Shown here: in pieces, positions 42,534 through 50,730 of the stretch
Layout of the letters: every line of letters begins with the position of its first letter
Position numbering within the stretch: position 1 is the stretch's first letter
NCBI RefSeq assembly: GCF_040359615.1
Contig: NZ_CP132942.1
Location: forward strand, 620,001 to 684,000
DNA length: 64,000 bases
Reading direction: 5' to 3'
Source: Tunturibacter psychrotolerans
Lineage (GTDB): Bacteria > Acidobacteriota > Terriglobia > Terriglobales > Acidobacteriaceae
The notes under the pieces: generated by a model
Database searches by the model: none
What the model was told of the DNA's origin: nothing
The model's input: only the letters and a program-made list of their open reading frames with translations
Program-made: the position numbers and the translations under genes

Positions 42534-45500
42534 ATGCATTGGAAGCCTAAAGGATGGACGCTGATCGGGATGCTGCTGCTGGCAATTCCGGGGGCGATGA
42601 CGGTGATGAAGGTGGCGGCGGCGGCGCAGGCGACTACACCAAGCACAATTGATACTACTCAGGTTACAGATACGGTTTATCGTGGGGATGGGACGCTGGC
42701 TAACGGCAGCGTGATTGTGAGCTGGCAGGCTTTTACCGCCGCGAGTGGGCAATCCGTGCCAAGTGGTAGCACTTCCGCCACGATCACCAATGGTGCTTTG
42801 AGCCTGGCGCTGGTTCCCAATGCGGGCTCGACACCGATTGGGACCTACTATACGGCGGTGTATCACCTGGACGATGGAAGTGTGAGCCGGGAGTTCTGGG
42901 TGGTTCCGGTGAGCCTTGCTCCGGTGCAGGTAAGCACGATCAAGAGCACGGTGCTTCCGACTTCGGTGGCGATGCAGACGGTGAGCAAGAACTACGTGGA
43001 TACCGCGATTGCCGCTGCCGTGACAGGGCATCCGCTCGATAGCTCCAATCCTTTTGTCGAGAAGGCGGGAGATACGATGACGGGACCGCTGGTTCTTCCG
43101 GCGGACCCGACGACTCCGAACCAGGCGGCGGACAAGCACTATGTCGATGTGAATATAGCGGGTGCTGCGGCTGGATTGGGGCAGAAGGTTTCGACACTGC
43201 CTGCGGCGACACAGGTTGTGGTGCAGCCGGTTGGGACGCAGTTGCAAGTGAACAACCTGAACGGCGACGAGTATGCCAGCCAGTATGTAAGCGGCCTGGG
43301 AGGCAACGGAATCGCGAATGCGGTGACAAGCCCGGATTGCGCGAGCGGCTGCGATGTGAAGGTGGAACACAGCTACCCGGTGGGAGAGAGCTACGTCGCG
43401 ACCACGTTGAACAGCGGCGCGGGGGGGACTCATATCGAGGACGAGAGGAACGGGCAACGTCGCGATACGTATATGAATCCGACCACTTCCGAGGCAGGCG
43501 GGGCAGATGCCGGCCAGGTGATCGATGTGACTTCGACTCGGAGCTCGCAGGCTGAAGTTGCGGCGGGAGGGTCCAGTGATCCGACTTCGTTTGGTCTACA
43601 GATTCGACACCAGGGCCTGACGGGCGGGTCGAACCTGTTTCCGGAGACGATTGGCAGTGTTCCTTACTTCAAGACCAACTACAACGCAGTGAGTATTACG
43701 GGCACCTACAACACCATGGGTCAGCACATACTAAATGCGGGCGAAATCGACTGCTACGGAGTTGGTGATTGCCTTATCGGATCGCAATTTATTAACTCGT
43801 CGGGAGGTTTTCGCGATGAGGCAGATGAGGGCGCTCACCCCTTCGATATTCAGGTCCAGGAGGATTTCAACGTATTCCAAGGAGTATGCAGCGCCGGTTG
43901 TTCTCCCGGTTCGACGGTGGTAATGGCTGGTTCGCAGCTGGCGAGTGGAACCCAGGGTGAGGGGCGGTTTCTGATCGACAAGAACCCTGCGAAGACGATT
44001 ACGAACGGAGCGATAACGGGCGGAACGGGCCAGGTAAACAGCGGACCTGGGGAGGGCGCGACCTTCAGCGGGACCAACTTTCCGGTCAGCGTTTTTCTGG
44101 CGACGGCGGCAATAATTCCCTCTCAGGCCAACAATGCGGCTCCGGGACCCGTGACGATCGCGATTGCGACGACGGGGGTGACTGTGGGATTCGCGACGAA
44201 TACTGCCGCGGTTTCGAGTCCGAATGGAGTGGCCTGCATTACAGACTCGCCCTCCTCTCCTGGGCCTACCAACTACGAGATGGCGAACTACTCCGTGGTA
44301 GATGGAACGCATCTGCGGTTGACGTTGAACAAGCCTCACGAGGCGGGAGCGACGATTGCTTTCGGTGGATTGTGCGGCTACGGGTTGGAACAGACGGTAG
44401 ATACCGTAGGCGTTATCCGGCAGCTGTTTCCTGTGGTCGGATCTTTCTCGACGACGGGTCTCTACTATGCGGGCGGATTGGCGTCGCTTGCGGGGGTGCA
44501 GCAGAACAACAGCGCCTTTCTGAACGTGACGATGCAGATTGCGGCGATTGCCCGGAACAGCGGGGTTGTGACGGTAACGACGGCGGGCTCATTGCCGGTG
44601 GATGTGAATGGATTGAGCATGAACATCTCAGGCGTGGCGGACCAGAGCTATAACGGCAGCTTCACGGTGACCACGACTGGATCGAACACACTGACGTTTG
44701 CCCAGGCCGGCGCGAACAGCACGAGCACGGGTGGGACGGTGTCCAAGCTAACGGGGGGATATGTTTTGTATCCCATGGCAGAGGTGCTAGGAGTCTTCGA
44801 TACGGCGACGAAGAGTGTCGATGGGCAACTTACACTGGCACCGAATACCGTGCAGTGGGCTGTGAACGATCCGATTGAGGAGCCACATTATTATCAGCAG
44901 CGGGTGGGGGCAGATTTGTCCTTCGTTGGACAGACAACGCCTCGTCCTACAGTGGCGCAGACCGCGGGGGTCGAATTTGAGGGAAACGCAGGACCTGGAC
45001 TAAGCGGGTGGACCGTTATCAATGCTGTGCCTGCTTCGAGCTACCTGGGCAATGGCGGAACCCATACGGCGCCGGGGTTTGCGTACGTGGCGCAAGGCAT
45101 CTGGCAGCGAACGATGGATGTGCAGGCGGGAGAACAGAGTGTGTTCTCGGTTCACTGCAACTCGCATGGGTGTGGACGGTGGAACTCCGGCTACGACTTG
45201 TTTGAGCTGGATAGCAGCAGTAGCGTGGACACGATTTCTTTCCAGCCGACGACGAGTACGCTGCAGATGAACCTGCGAGGAACGAGCTATCAGTTCAGCC
45301 CGCAGGGATTTACGGCGGGGACGATCAATGCGGGAACGGTGAATGCGACGACGCTCAATGGCACCGTTGGTGCGGCTCAGCTTCCGTTGTTCGGAGCGTC
45401 TGGAACGGCTCATGCTCGTGGTGCGGTTCCGGATCCAGGAACGACGGCGGGAACGACGCGGTATTTGCGTGAGGATGGAACGTGGTCAGTGCCGGCAGGA

Positions 45501-47144
45501 ACGAGCGGCTCGGGCGGACAGTCGATTGGAACGGGCTTGTCCGGTGGGGCTGCTCCGATTGCAGGCGCGACGGCTGACTATAACTTTCTTCAGGGCTCGG
45601 GGACGGTTTTGACGGACAACAGTGGCAATGGAAATAACGGCACGCTAGGTACTGGAACTAACGCTCCTACGTGGCTGGCAAACGGTCTAGGGTTTACAGT
45701 CCCTCAGAATGTGACCCTGCCCGCTGCGCTGAACTCCACACGTACCTTCTACCTTGCGTTCTACGCGTCCGGACCAGCTGTGTTGAATGCGAATAATGTC
45801 GGGAATACGATTCCGCAGCTGGTTACAAGTTCGCTGGGAGGAAATGGGTTGAACCTGTTTCTGACGGACTTCGAAGGGGTCAATGGGACAATGCTGCCCT
45901 CTTCAGAGGCTGGGGGCAGCGTGAGAACGCAGTCGACGGTGGCGATTTCTGGCTTCAACGTGCTGACGTATACGCTTGGAGCGGGCAACGGCGATGTAGA
46001 CCATATTTATCTGAATGGCACAGAGTTGCCTTATGGCGGTCAACAGTCTTCGGCAGGCTTCCAGACGTCGGGCAATCTTCTGCTGGGAGCTTCGAACACC
46101 GATTTCCTGAATGGGAGCGGGTTCGTTGGGACGTTTTACCGGGCGGTGTTCAAGGCTGGTGAGGACACGCCTGCACAGGTGCAGGCGACGTATCTGCAGA
46201 TTATGGCGGATATGAATAGCAGGCCTGTGATCACGACGCCTCAGCAGATTCCTCAGGGAATTCCACAACTGTTTGCTGTGGGTGACTCCATCACTGCGGG
46301 GTTGGGACTGGTTTCGTCGCAGGCTTGGCCGGAGCTTTTGAGTCTGACGAATCAGCCTGCTTACAACATAGTGGATGCGGGTATTCCCGGCATCAGTGCA
46401 AGGGCGTTGGCGGCTGCTGAACCGAACCGTATTGCGCCGATGTGCACAGCGACGCAAGGGCCCTCGATCGCGATTCTGTTTGCAGGGACGAACGATGTGG
46501 GTGCTTACAACATGTCACCCACGCTTGCGGTATCGAGCATCGCGAATTTTAGTTCGAAGATGAAGAAGGCAGGCTGCCTGGTGTTTGTCGGGACGATGCT
46601 GTCGCGGGGTCCAATCGATTTACAGAAGGATGCTTTCGATGCGCTGCTGCTCTCGAGTGCGGAGGCTCTGGGGGTGGATGGGGTAGTCGACTTTGCGGCG
46701 AACCCATTGCTCGGCGCAGATAATGCTTCCTCGAATACGACTTACTTCCAGGCGGATCAGATTCATCCGACGGCGGCGGGGCAGCAGTTACTTGCGAATG
46801 CGGTGAGCAACACGCTGAACTATCACTTCGGATATAACCGGCTGAACCCGCATGTGGTCTCGGCAACAAGCTATGCGATGCAGGCTGGGGATGGTTACGT
46901 CACGGCGGCTCCGACAGCGAACCAGACGTTGACGCTGCCGGATTGCATTGGGCAGAGCGGCGCGGTGTACACGGTGACGAACCTGCAATCCGCGTTTACG
47001 GTGGGTGTGATTGCGGGTAGCTCGTCAGAGCTGATCAATGGGCTTGCGGCGAGCACTGTGGTGCCGGTGCCGGCGCATGGATCGTTGACGCTGCGGGATG
47101 TTCCGAATCCTAAAACGGTTTCGGGATGCCATTGGGAGATGTAG
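42534..47144 (+). CDS. Giant tail fibre with SGNH hydrolase domain and signal-like N-terminus
   Basis: A 1536-residue protein. Residues 1-30 (KGWTLIGMLLLAIPGAMTVM) form a signal-peptide-like helix. A fibre-type stretch around residues 160-210 holds EKAGDTMTGPLVL and QAADKHYVD, a repeat known from phage tail fibres. A long beta-rich shaft follows, then a LamG-like domain from about residue 1000 (DYNFLQGSG, NSGNGNNGTLG). An SGNH/GDSL hydrolase follows: AVGDSITAGLG (Ser, about 1246), FAGTND (Asn, about 1315) and DQIHP (Asp/His, about 1407). The end (TLTLPDCIGQSGAVYTVTNL) is a fibre-tip domain. It likely binds and deacetylates surface polysaccharide. Ribosome site GAGGAGAACGACG. Confidence 0.85.
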   Translation: MHWKPKGWTLIGMLLLAIPGAMTVMKVAAAAQATTPSTIDTTQVTDTVYRGDGTLANGSVIVSWQAFTAASGQSVPSGSTSATITNGALSLALVPNAGSTPIGTYYTAVYHLDDGSVSREFWVVPVSLAPVQVSTIKSTVLPTSVAMQTVSKNYVDTAIAAAVTGHPLDSSNPFVEKAGDTMTGPLVLPADPTTPNQAADKHYVDVNIAGAAAGLGQKVSTLPAATQVVVQPVGTQLQVNNLNGDEYASQYVSGLGGNGIANAVTSPDCASGCDVKVEHSYPVGESYVATTLNSGAGGTHIEDERNGQRRDTYMNPTTSEAGGADAGQVIDVTSTRSSQAEVAAGGSSDPTSFGLQIRHQGLTGGSNLFPETIGSVPYFKTNYNAVSITGTYNTMGQHILNAGEIDCYGVGDCLIGSQFINSSGGFRDEADEGAHPFDIQVQEDFNVFQGVCSAGCSPGSTVVMAGSQLASGTQGEGRFLIDKNPAKTITNGAITGGTGQVNSGPGEGATFSGTNFPVSVFLATAAIIPSQANNAAPGPVTIAIATTGVTVGFATNTAAVSSPNGVACITDSPSSPGPTNYEMANYSVVDGTHLRLTLNKPHEAGATIAFGGLCGYGLEQTVDTVGVIRQLFPVVGSFSTTGLYYAGGLASLAGVQQNNSAFLNVTMQIAAIARNSGVVTVTTAGSLPVDVNGLSMNISGVADQSYNGSFTVTTTGSNTLTFAQAGANSTSTGGTVSKLTGGYVLYPMAEVLGVFDTATKSVDGQLTLAPNTVQWAVNDPIEEPHYYQQRVGADLSFVGQTTPRPTVAQTAGVEFEGNAGPGLSGWTVINAVPASSYLGNGGTHTAPGFAYVAQGIWQRTMDVQAGEQSVFSVHCNSHGCGRWNSGYDLFELDSSSSVDTISFQPTTSTLQMNLRGTSYQFSPQGFTAGTINAGTVNATTLNGTVGAAQLPLFGASGTAHARGAVPDPGTTAGTTRYLREDGTWSVPAGTSGSGGQSIGTGLSGGAAPIAGATADYNFLQGSGTVLTDNSGNGNNGTLGTGTNAPTWLANGLGFTVPQNVTLPAALNSTRTFYLAFYASGPAVLNANNVGNTIPQLVTSSLGGNGLNLFLTDFEGVNGTMLPSSEAGGSVRTQSTVAISGFNVLTYTLGAGNGDVDHIYLNGTELPYGGQQSSAGFQTSGNLLLGASNTDFLNGSGFVGTFYRAVFKAGEDTPAQVQATYLQIMADMNSRPVITTPQQIPQGIPQLFAVGDSITAGLGLVSSQAWPELLSLTNQPAYNIVDAGIPGISARALAAAEPNRIAPMCTATQGPSIAILFAGTNDVGAYNMSPTLAVSSIANFSSKMKKAGCLVFVGTMLSRGPIDLQKDAFDALLLSSAEALGVDGVVDFAANPLLGADNASSNTTYFQADQIHPTAAGQQLLANAVSNTLNYHFGYNRLNPHVVSATSYAMQAGDGYVTAAPTANQTLTLPDCIGQSGAVYTVTNLQSAFTVGVIAGSSSELINGLAASTVVPVPAHGSLTLRDVPNPKTVSGCHWEM

Positions 47145-47153
47145 GTGGTTGCC

Positions 47154-47195
47154 GCATGGCGCGGCCTCGTTTGTGAAGGCGAGGCTGCGCTGTGC
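47154..47195 (+). terminator. Long hairpin before the large terminase gene
   Basis: A 16-bp RNA stem (47154-47169 with 47180-47195), all Watson-Crick except three G-U pairs, with a 10-nt loop, followed by CGTTTTC. It ends 24 bp before the terminase start. Confidence 0.65.
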
Positions 47196-47219
47196 CGTTT
47201 TCAGGGTGAGGTTGGTGGA

Positions 47220-48707
47220 ATGAGTGAGGCTCAGTGGGATGTAGAGGAGTTGTTGGCGCTGGGCAGGTGGATGGAGGCAAGGCCATCCGCTTTGGTGAAG
47301 GTGGCTGAGGGTTGGTTGAGGGTTCGGGATCGTGCGGGTTTGGAGAGGCCGCTGAGAGCCAATGCTGTGCAGAGGGCGTTTGAACGGGAGCGCGGCAGGC
47401 AGAACATCGTTTTGAAGGCCAGGCAGATAGGGATTACGACCTGGGTTGCGGGGCGGTTTTTTTTGAAGACGATTACTGCTCGCGGTGTGATGACGGTGCA
47501 GGTGGCGCAGACGAGAGAGGCAGCAGAGGGAATCTTTCGGATGGTGCAGCGATTCTGGGAGTGTCTGCCGGAGGGGTTGCGCGAGGGTGCGCTGCGGCGG
47601 AGTAAGGCGAATGCCGGGCAGATGTGTTTTCCGGCGCTGGATAGTGAGTTTCGTGTGGTGAGCGCGGGGGATGAGAACGCCGGGCGTGGTTTGACGGTGC
47701 AGTATCTGCACTGCAGCGAGGTGAGTCGCTGGCCGGGAGATGCGGGGGCTACGCTGGCAGGGCTGCGGGCGGCGTTGGCGCCTGCAGGCGAGATGGTGAT
47801 GGAGTCCACTCCGAATGGGGCTTATGGATGTTTTTATGAGGAGTGGGGACGGGCGGTTTCGAATGCGGGCAGGGCAAGTGATGTTGTGCGACACTTTTTT
47901 CCGTGGTGGATGGAGGAGGCCTATATTGGCGCTGCTGCTGATGAGTTGCGTGAGGATGAGCAGCGGCTGGTGTCGGCACATGGGTTGACTGCGCGGCAGA
48001 TTGGTTTTCGTCGAGGGCTGGAGGCTAGTTATCGGGGGTTGCGGTCGCAGGAGTTTGCGGAGGATGCGGAGAGCTGCTTTAAGGCTACTGGGGAATGCTG
48101 CTTTGAGGTTGAGGTTGTGGAAGAACGGCTGGCTTCTCTGGGGGAGCCTTTAGAGATGCGGCGGGGTGGGGCGTTGCAAATTTGGCTGCCGCCGATTGCG
48201 GGGAAGGAGTATGTCGTCGCCGTGGACACGGCTGGGGGTGGGGCCGATGGAGACTTTGCGGCGGTGCAGGTGATCGAGAAGGAGTCCGGGATGCAGTGCG
48301 CGGAGCTGCAGCAGAGGCTTGGGACTCTGGAGTTGGCCAGGGTTTCGGCGGAGTTGGCTAGGGAGTATGGCGGGTCGGTGATTGCGGTGGAGAGGAATAA
48401 CCATGGAGCTGGTGTGCTTGCTTATCTGGATAGCGTGGAACGGTATGCGCGAGTGTATGAGCAGGATGGAGTCGCGGGCTGGTTGACTACGGCCGGGTCG
48501 AAGCCGGGGATGGTGAGCCGGATGGGGGCTTTGCTGGTGGAGTCGCCTGGAATGTTTTTTAGTAAGAGACTGCTTTTGGAGTGTCGGACGTTTGTTTCGA
48601 TGGCTGGAGGCAGGACAGGGGCGGTGAATGGGGCGCATGATGATTGCCTGATGGCCATGGCGATTGGGCAGGCGGTTCGGGCTGAGTTGGTGGGGTCTCG
48701 AAGATAG
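47220..48707 (+). CDS. Phage terminase large subunit
   Basis: A 495-residue ATPase-nuclease that packages DNA into the prohead. The N-terminal ATPase shows a Walker-A-like NIVLKARQIGITTW at about residue 66, a MVMESTPNG motif in the middle, and the C-terminal RNase-H-type nuclease shows YVVAVDTAGGGADGD (first Asp), VIAVERNNHG and NGAHDDCLMAMAIG (late Asp pair). The frame is complete. It lies after capsid, tail and fibre genes, an unusual place: large terminase normally precedes portal and capsid. ATG 47220 gives the family N-terminus; a longer frame from 47145 is not needed. Confidence 0.9.
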   Translation: MSEAQWDVEELLALGRWMEARPSALVKVAEGWLRVRDRAGLERPLRANAVQRAFERERGRQNIVLKARQIGITTWVAGRFFLKTITARGVMTVQVAQTREAAEGIFRMVQRFWECLPEGLREGALRRSKANAGQMCFPALDSEFRVVSAGDENAGRGLTVQYLHCSEVSRWPGDAGATLAGLRAALAPAGEMVMESTPNGAYGCFYEEWGRAVSNAGRASDVVRHFFPWWMEEAYIGAAADELREDEQRLVSAHGLTARQIGFRRGLEASYRGLRSQEFAEDAESCFKATGECCFEVEVVEERLASLGEPLEMRRGGALQIWLPPIAGKEYVVAVDTAGGGADGDFAAVQVIEKESGMQCAELQQRLGTLELARVSAELAREYGGSVIAVERNNHGAGVLAYLDSVERYARVYEQDGVAGWLTTAGSKPGMVSRMGALLVESPGMFFSKRLLLECRTFVSMAGGRTGAVNGAHDDCLMAMAIGQAVRAELVGSRR

Positions 48708-48741
48708 TGTCCTGCCGGACGGGCCCACTGCGCGTGGAGCG

Positions 48742-48853
48742 GCCACTTCGTGGCGTGTGTACCGCTTTGCATGGCGCTCCCGTTGGTCGCGAGGAAGATG
48801 ATTCCGACCAACGGAAGGACCACGCGAAGCTCTAAAAGGGCGTGCGAACGCCC
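48742..48853 (+). other. Run of three hairpins before the HipA-like gene
   Basis: Three non-overlapping hairpins in the 177-bp gap after the large terminase. GCCAC-TTC-GTGGC at 48742-48754. CCGTTGGTC / GACCAACGG at 48780-48814 with a 17-nt loop. GGGCGT-GCGA-ACGCCC at 48838-48853. All stems are perfect. They are not followed by a strong U tract, so the set is probably a structured leader RNA or operator region rather than a simple terminator. Confidence 0.6.
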
Positions 48854-48884
48854 ACGGGTTATTCTGTTGCTGAGGTATTTCGGC

Positions 48885-49751
48885 TTGGCGGTGTTGGCAG
48901 TACAGGCAATTCGAAGGATGCGCGGCGGGGCGCAGAGCCAGTTGATGCTAGGGGCCGATGGCAAGCTTTGGGTGGTGAAGTTTCAGAATAATCCGCAGGA
49001 TGTGCGGGTGCTGGCGAACGAGTTGATCGCAACCAGGCTGGCGGCGGCAGTGGGTCTGACCGTGCCGGTGAGCGACGTGGTGGAAGTCACCGAGTGGCTG
49101 GTGTCGAATACGCTGGATATGTTCGTCGACATGCCGCGAGGGCTGAGGCAGAGGTATACCGCAGGGTTGCAGTTTGGATCGCAGTTTGTAGGTGGATTGA
49201 TGCCGGGACAGGTGGTGGACTACTTGCCGGAGCAGCAGTTGGATGAGGTGAGGAATCTCGCGGAGTTTGCAGGAATGTTGTGTATCGATAAGTGGGCAGG
49301 CAACTGTAATGGACGGCAGGCGGTGTTTGAGAGAAAGCCGAGAGAGAAAAAGTATCGGGCAACGTTTATTGACCAGGGGTTCTGCTTCAATGCGGGAGAG
49401 TGGACGTTTCCGGATTCGCCGTTGCGCGGGGTGTACCAGAGGAACCAAGTGTATGCACGGGTAACGGGATGGGAGAGCTTTGAGCCCTGGCTGAGCCGGG
49501 TGGAGGCGATGGAGGGGGAGACGCTGTGGACGATCGCGGAGGCGGTGCCGCCGGAGTGGTATGGCGGGGATACGGTGGTGATCGAGCAGCTCATGGAGCA
49601 GATGCTTAGGCGACGGTCGCGGGTGAGAGAGTTGATCGGGGAGTTTCGGGATTCGAACAGGGAGCCATTCCCGATGTGGGCGTCGGGGAGGAAAATTGTG
49701 GTGCCGAGGCAGTTCGCTGAGGTTAGTGGAGTGGGAAAATTCGTAATGTAG
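48885..49751 (+). CDS. HipA-like kinase (HipA_2 type)
   Basis: A 288-residue kinase-fold protein. It has a nucleotide-binding strand GKLWVVKFQNNPQD with a Lys, a MRGGAQSQLML glycine loop, the catalytic loop IDKWAGNCNGRQAVF (Asp ... Asn) and the metal-binding IDQGFCF. HipA-family kinases phosphorylate target proteins; the HipA_2 subgroup is usually encoded next to a DUF3037 gene, as here. TTG 48885 has GAGG nine bases upstream; GTG 48891 is an alternative. It lies inside the phage structural operon as probable cargo. Confidence 0.8.
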   Translation: MAVLAVQAIRRMRGGAQSQLMLGADGKLWVVKFQNNPQDVRVLANELIATRLAAAVGLTVPVSDVVEVTEWLVSNTLDMFVDMPRGLRQRYTAGLQFGSQFVGGLMPGQVVDYLPEQQLDEVRNLAEFAGMLCIDKWAGNCNGRQAVFERKPREKKYRATFIDQGFCFNAGEWTFPDSPLRGVYQRNQVYARVTGWESFEPWLSRVEAMEGETLWTIAEAVPPEWYGGDTVVIEQLMEQMLRRRSRVRELIGEFRDSNREPFPMWASGRKIVVPRQFAEVSGVGKFVM

Positions 49752-49779
49752 GTGTGGGGTGTAATGAGTTTGGAGGTTG

Positions 49780-50616
49780 ATGGCTGAGCGGGTCCAATGC
49801 GAGTTCTTCCTGATCCGGTATGTGCCGGATGTGGTGAAGGGCGAGTTTGCGAATATCGGCGTGCTGCTGCGGGAGGCAGGGCGCGACGATAGCGCGGTCG
49901 TGCGCTTTACGCGGGATTGGGCTCGGGTGAAGTGCATGGATGCGGATGCGGACATCGGGTTGCTGGAGGCGTTGGAGGGAGAGATTGGAGCTCGGCTGAA
50001 GACTGTGGGTCGGGATGCTCCGGGGATCAAGCCGGTGATGGAGATTCTTGAGGATACGCTGGCGAACTCGGTACAGATGACCGAGGTACGGGCTTGCCTG
50101 GCGGAGAGTCTGCCGGCGGAGATTGAGCAGTTGATGAAGATGTATGTTGAGCCTTTGAAGGTGAAGATGGAGCGGAAGCGGACCGGACGCGCCGCGATCG
50201 CGGGGGCGATGCGGACGGAGTTTGAGCGGGCTGGTGTGTGGGGGCTGATGCGGAAGAGGATCGCGGCTTCGCTTTATACGCGGGCGGGCGATCCGATGAA
50301 GATTGATTGTGGGTATAGGCCGAATGGGGTGATTCGGATGTTTCAGGCGGTGTCGCTGGAGGGGGATGTGGAGGCCGCGAAGGGGTTGGCTTATTCGGCT
50401 CCGCAGTTGGTGGAGGGCGTGCAGAGGGTGGAGGGAGCGCGGTTGGAGCTGACTGCGATTGTGGAGCCGCTACGCGCTGTGTCGGATACGGAAGACGAGG
50501 CGATGGAGCGGTATCGATTCGGCGTAGAGGCGATGGAGCGGCAGGAGATTCGGGTGGTGACTTTGAGTGATCTGGCGAGAGTGGCAGAGACGGCTCGAGT
50601 GGAGTTGAGGGTTTGA
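49780..50616 (+). CDS. DUF3037 protein, partner of HipA-like kinase
   Basis: A 278-residue protein with the DUF3037 pattern: QCEFFLIRYVPDVVKGEFAN, GVLLREAG and VRFTRDWARVKCMDADAD at the N-terminus, and a further alpha-helical C-terminal half (EIEQLMKMYVEPLKVKMERK). Family members are often only about 120-130 residues, so this one is long. TTTGGAGGTTG precedes ATG 49780. Gene order kinase then DUF3037, 28 bp apart, is the commonly seen pairing. The biochemical role of DUF3037 is unknown. Confidence 0.8.
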   Translation: MAERVQCEFFLIRYVPDVVKGEFANIGVLLREAGRDDSAVVRFTRDWARVKCMDADADIGLLEALEGEIGARLKTVGRDAPGIKPVMEILEDTLANSVQMTEVRACLAESLPAEIEQLMKMYVEPLKVKMERKRTGRAAIAGAMRTEFERAGVWGLMRKRIAASLYTRAGDPMKIDCGYRPNGVIRMFQAVSLEGDVEAAKGLAYSAPQLVEGVQRVEGARLELTAIVEPLRAVSDTEDEAMERYRFGVEAMERQEIRVVTLSDLARVAETARVELRV

Positions 50617-50665
50617 GACATTAGGTTTGGCTAGTCGGTAACAAAGTTTCTTGATTTTCAACGGT

Positions 50666-50699
50666 AGGCATGGCCCAGGGGCTGTGCCTTTTTCTTTTT
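50666..50699 (+). terminator. Intrinsic-terminator-like hairpin before the portal gene
   Basis: Stem AGGCA / TGCCT extended inward by GCCC / GGGC, with tail CCTTTTTCTTTTT. It ends 31 bp before the portal start and 49 bp after the DUF3037 stop. Confidence 0.75.
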
Positions 50700-50730
50700 G
50701 CAGCAGAGACGGAAAGAGAGAGGGGTAGCG

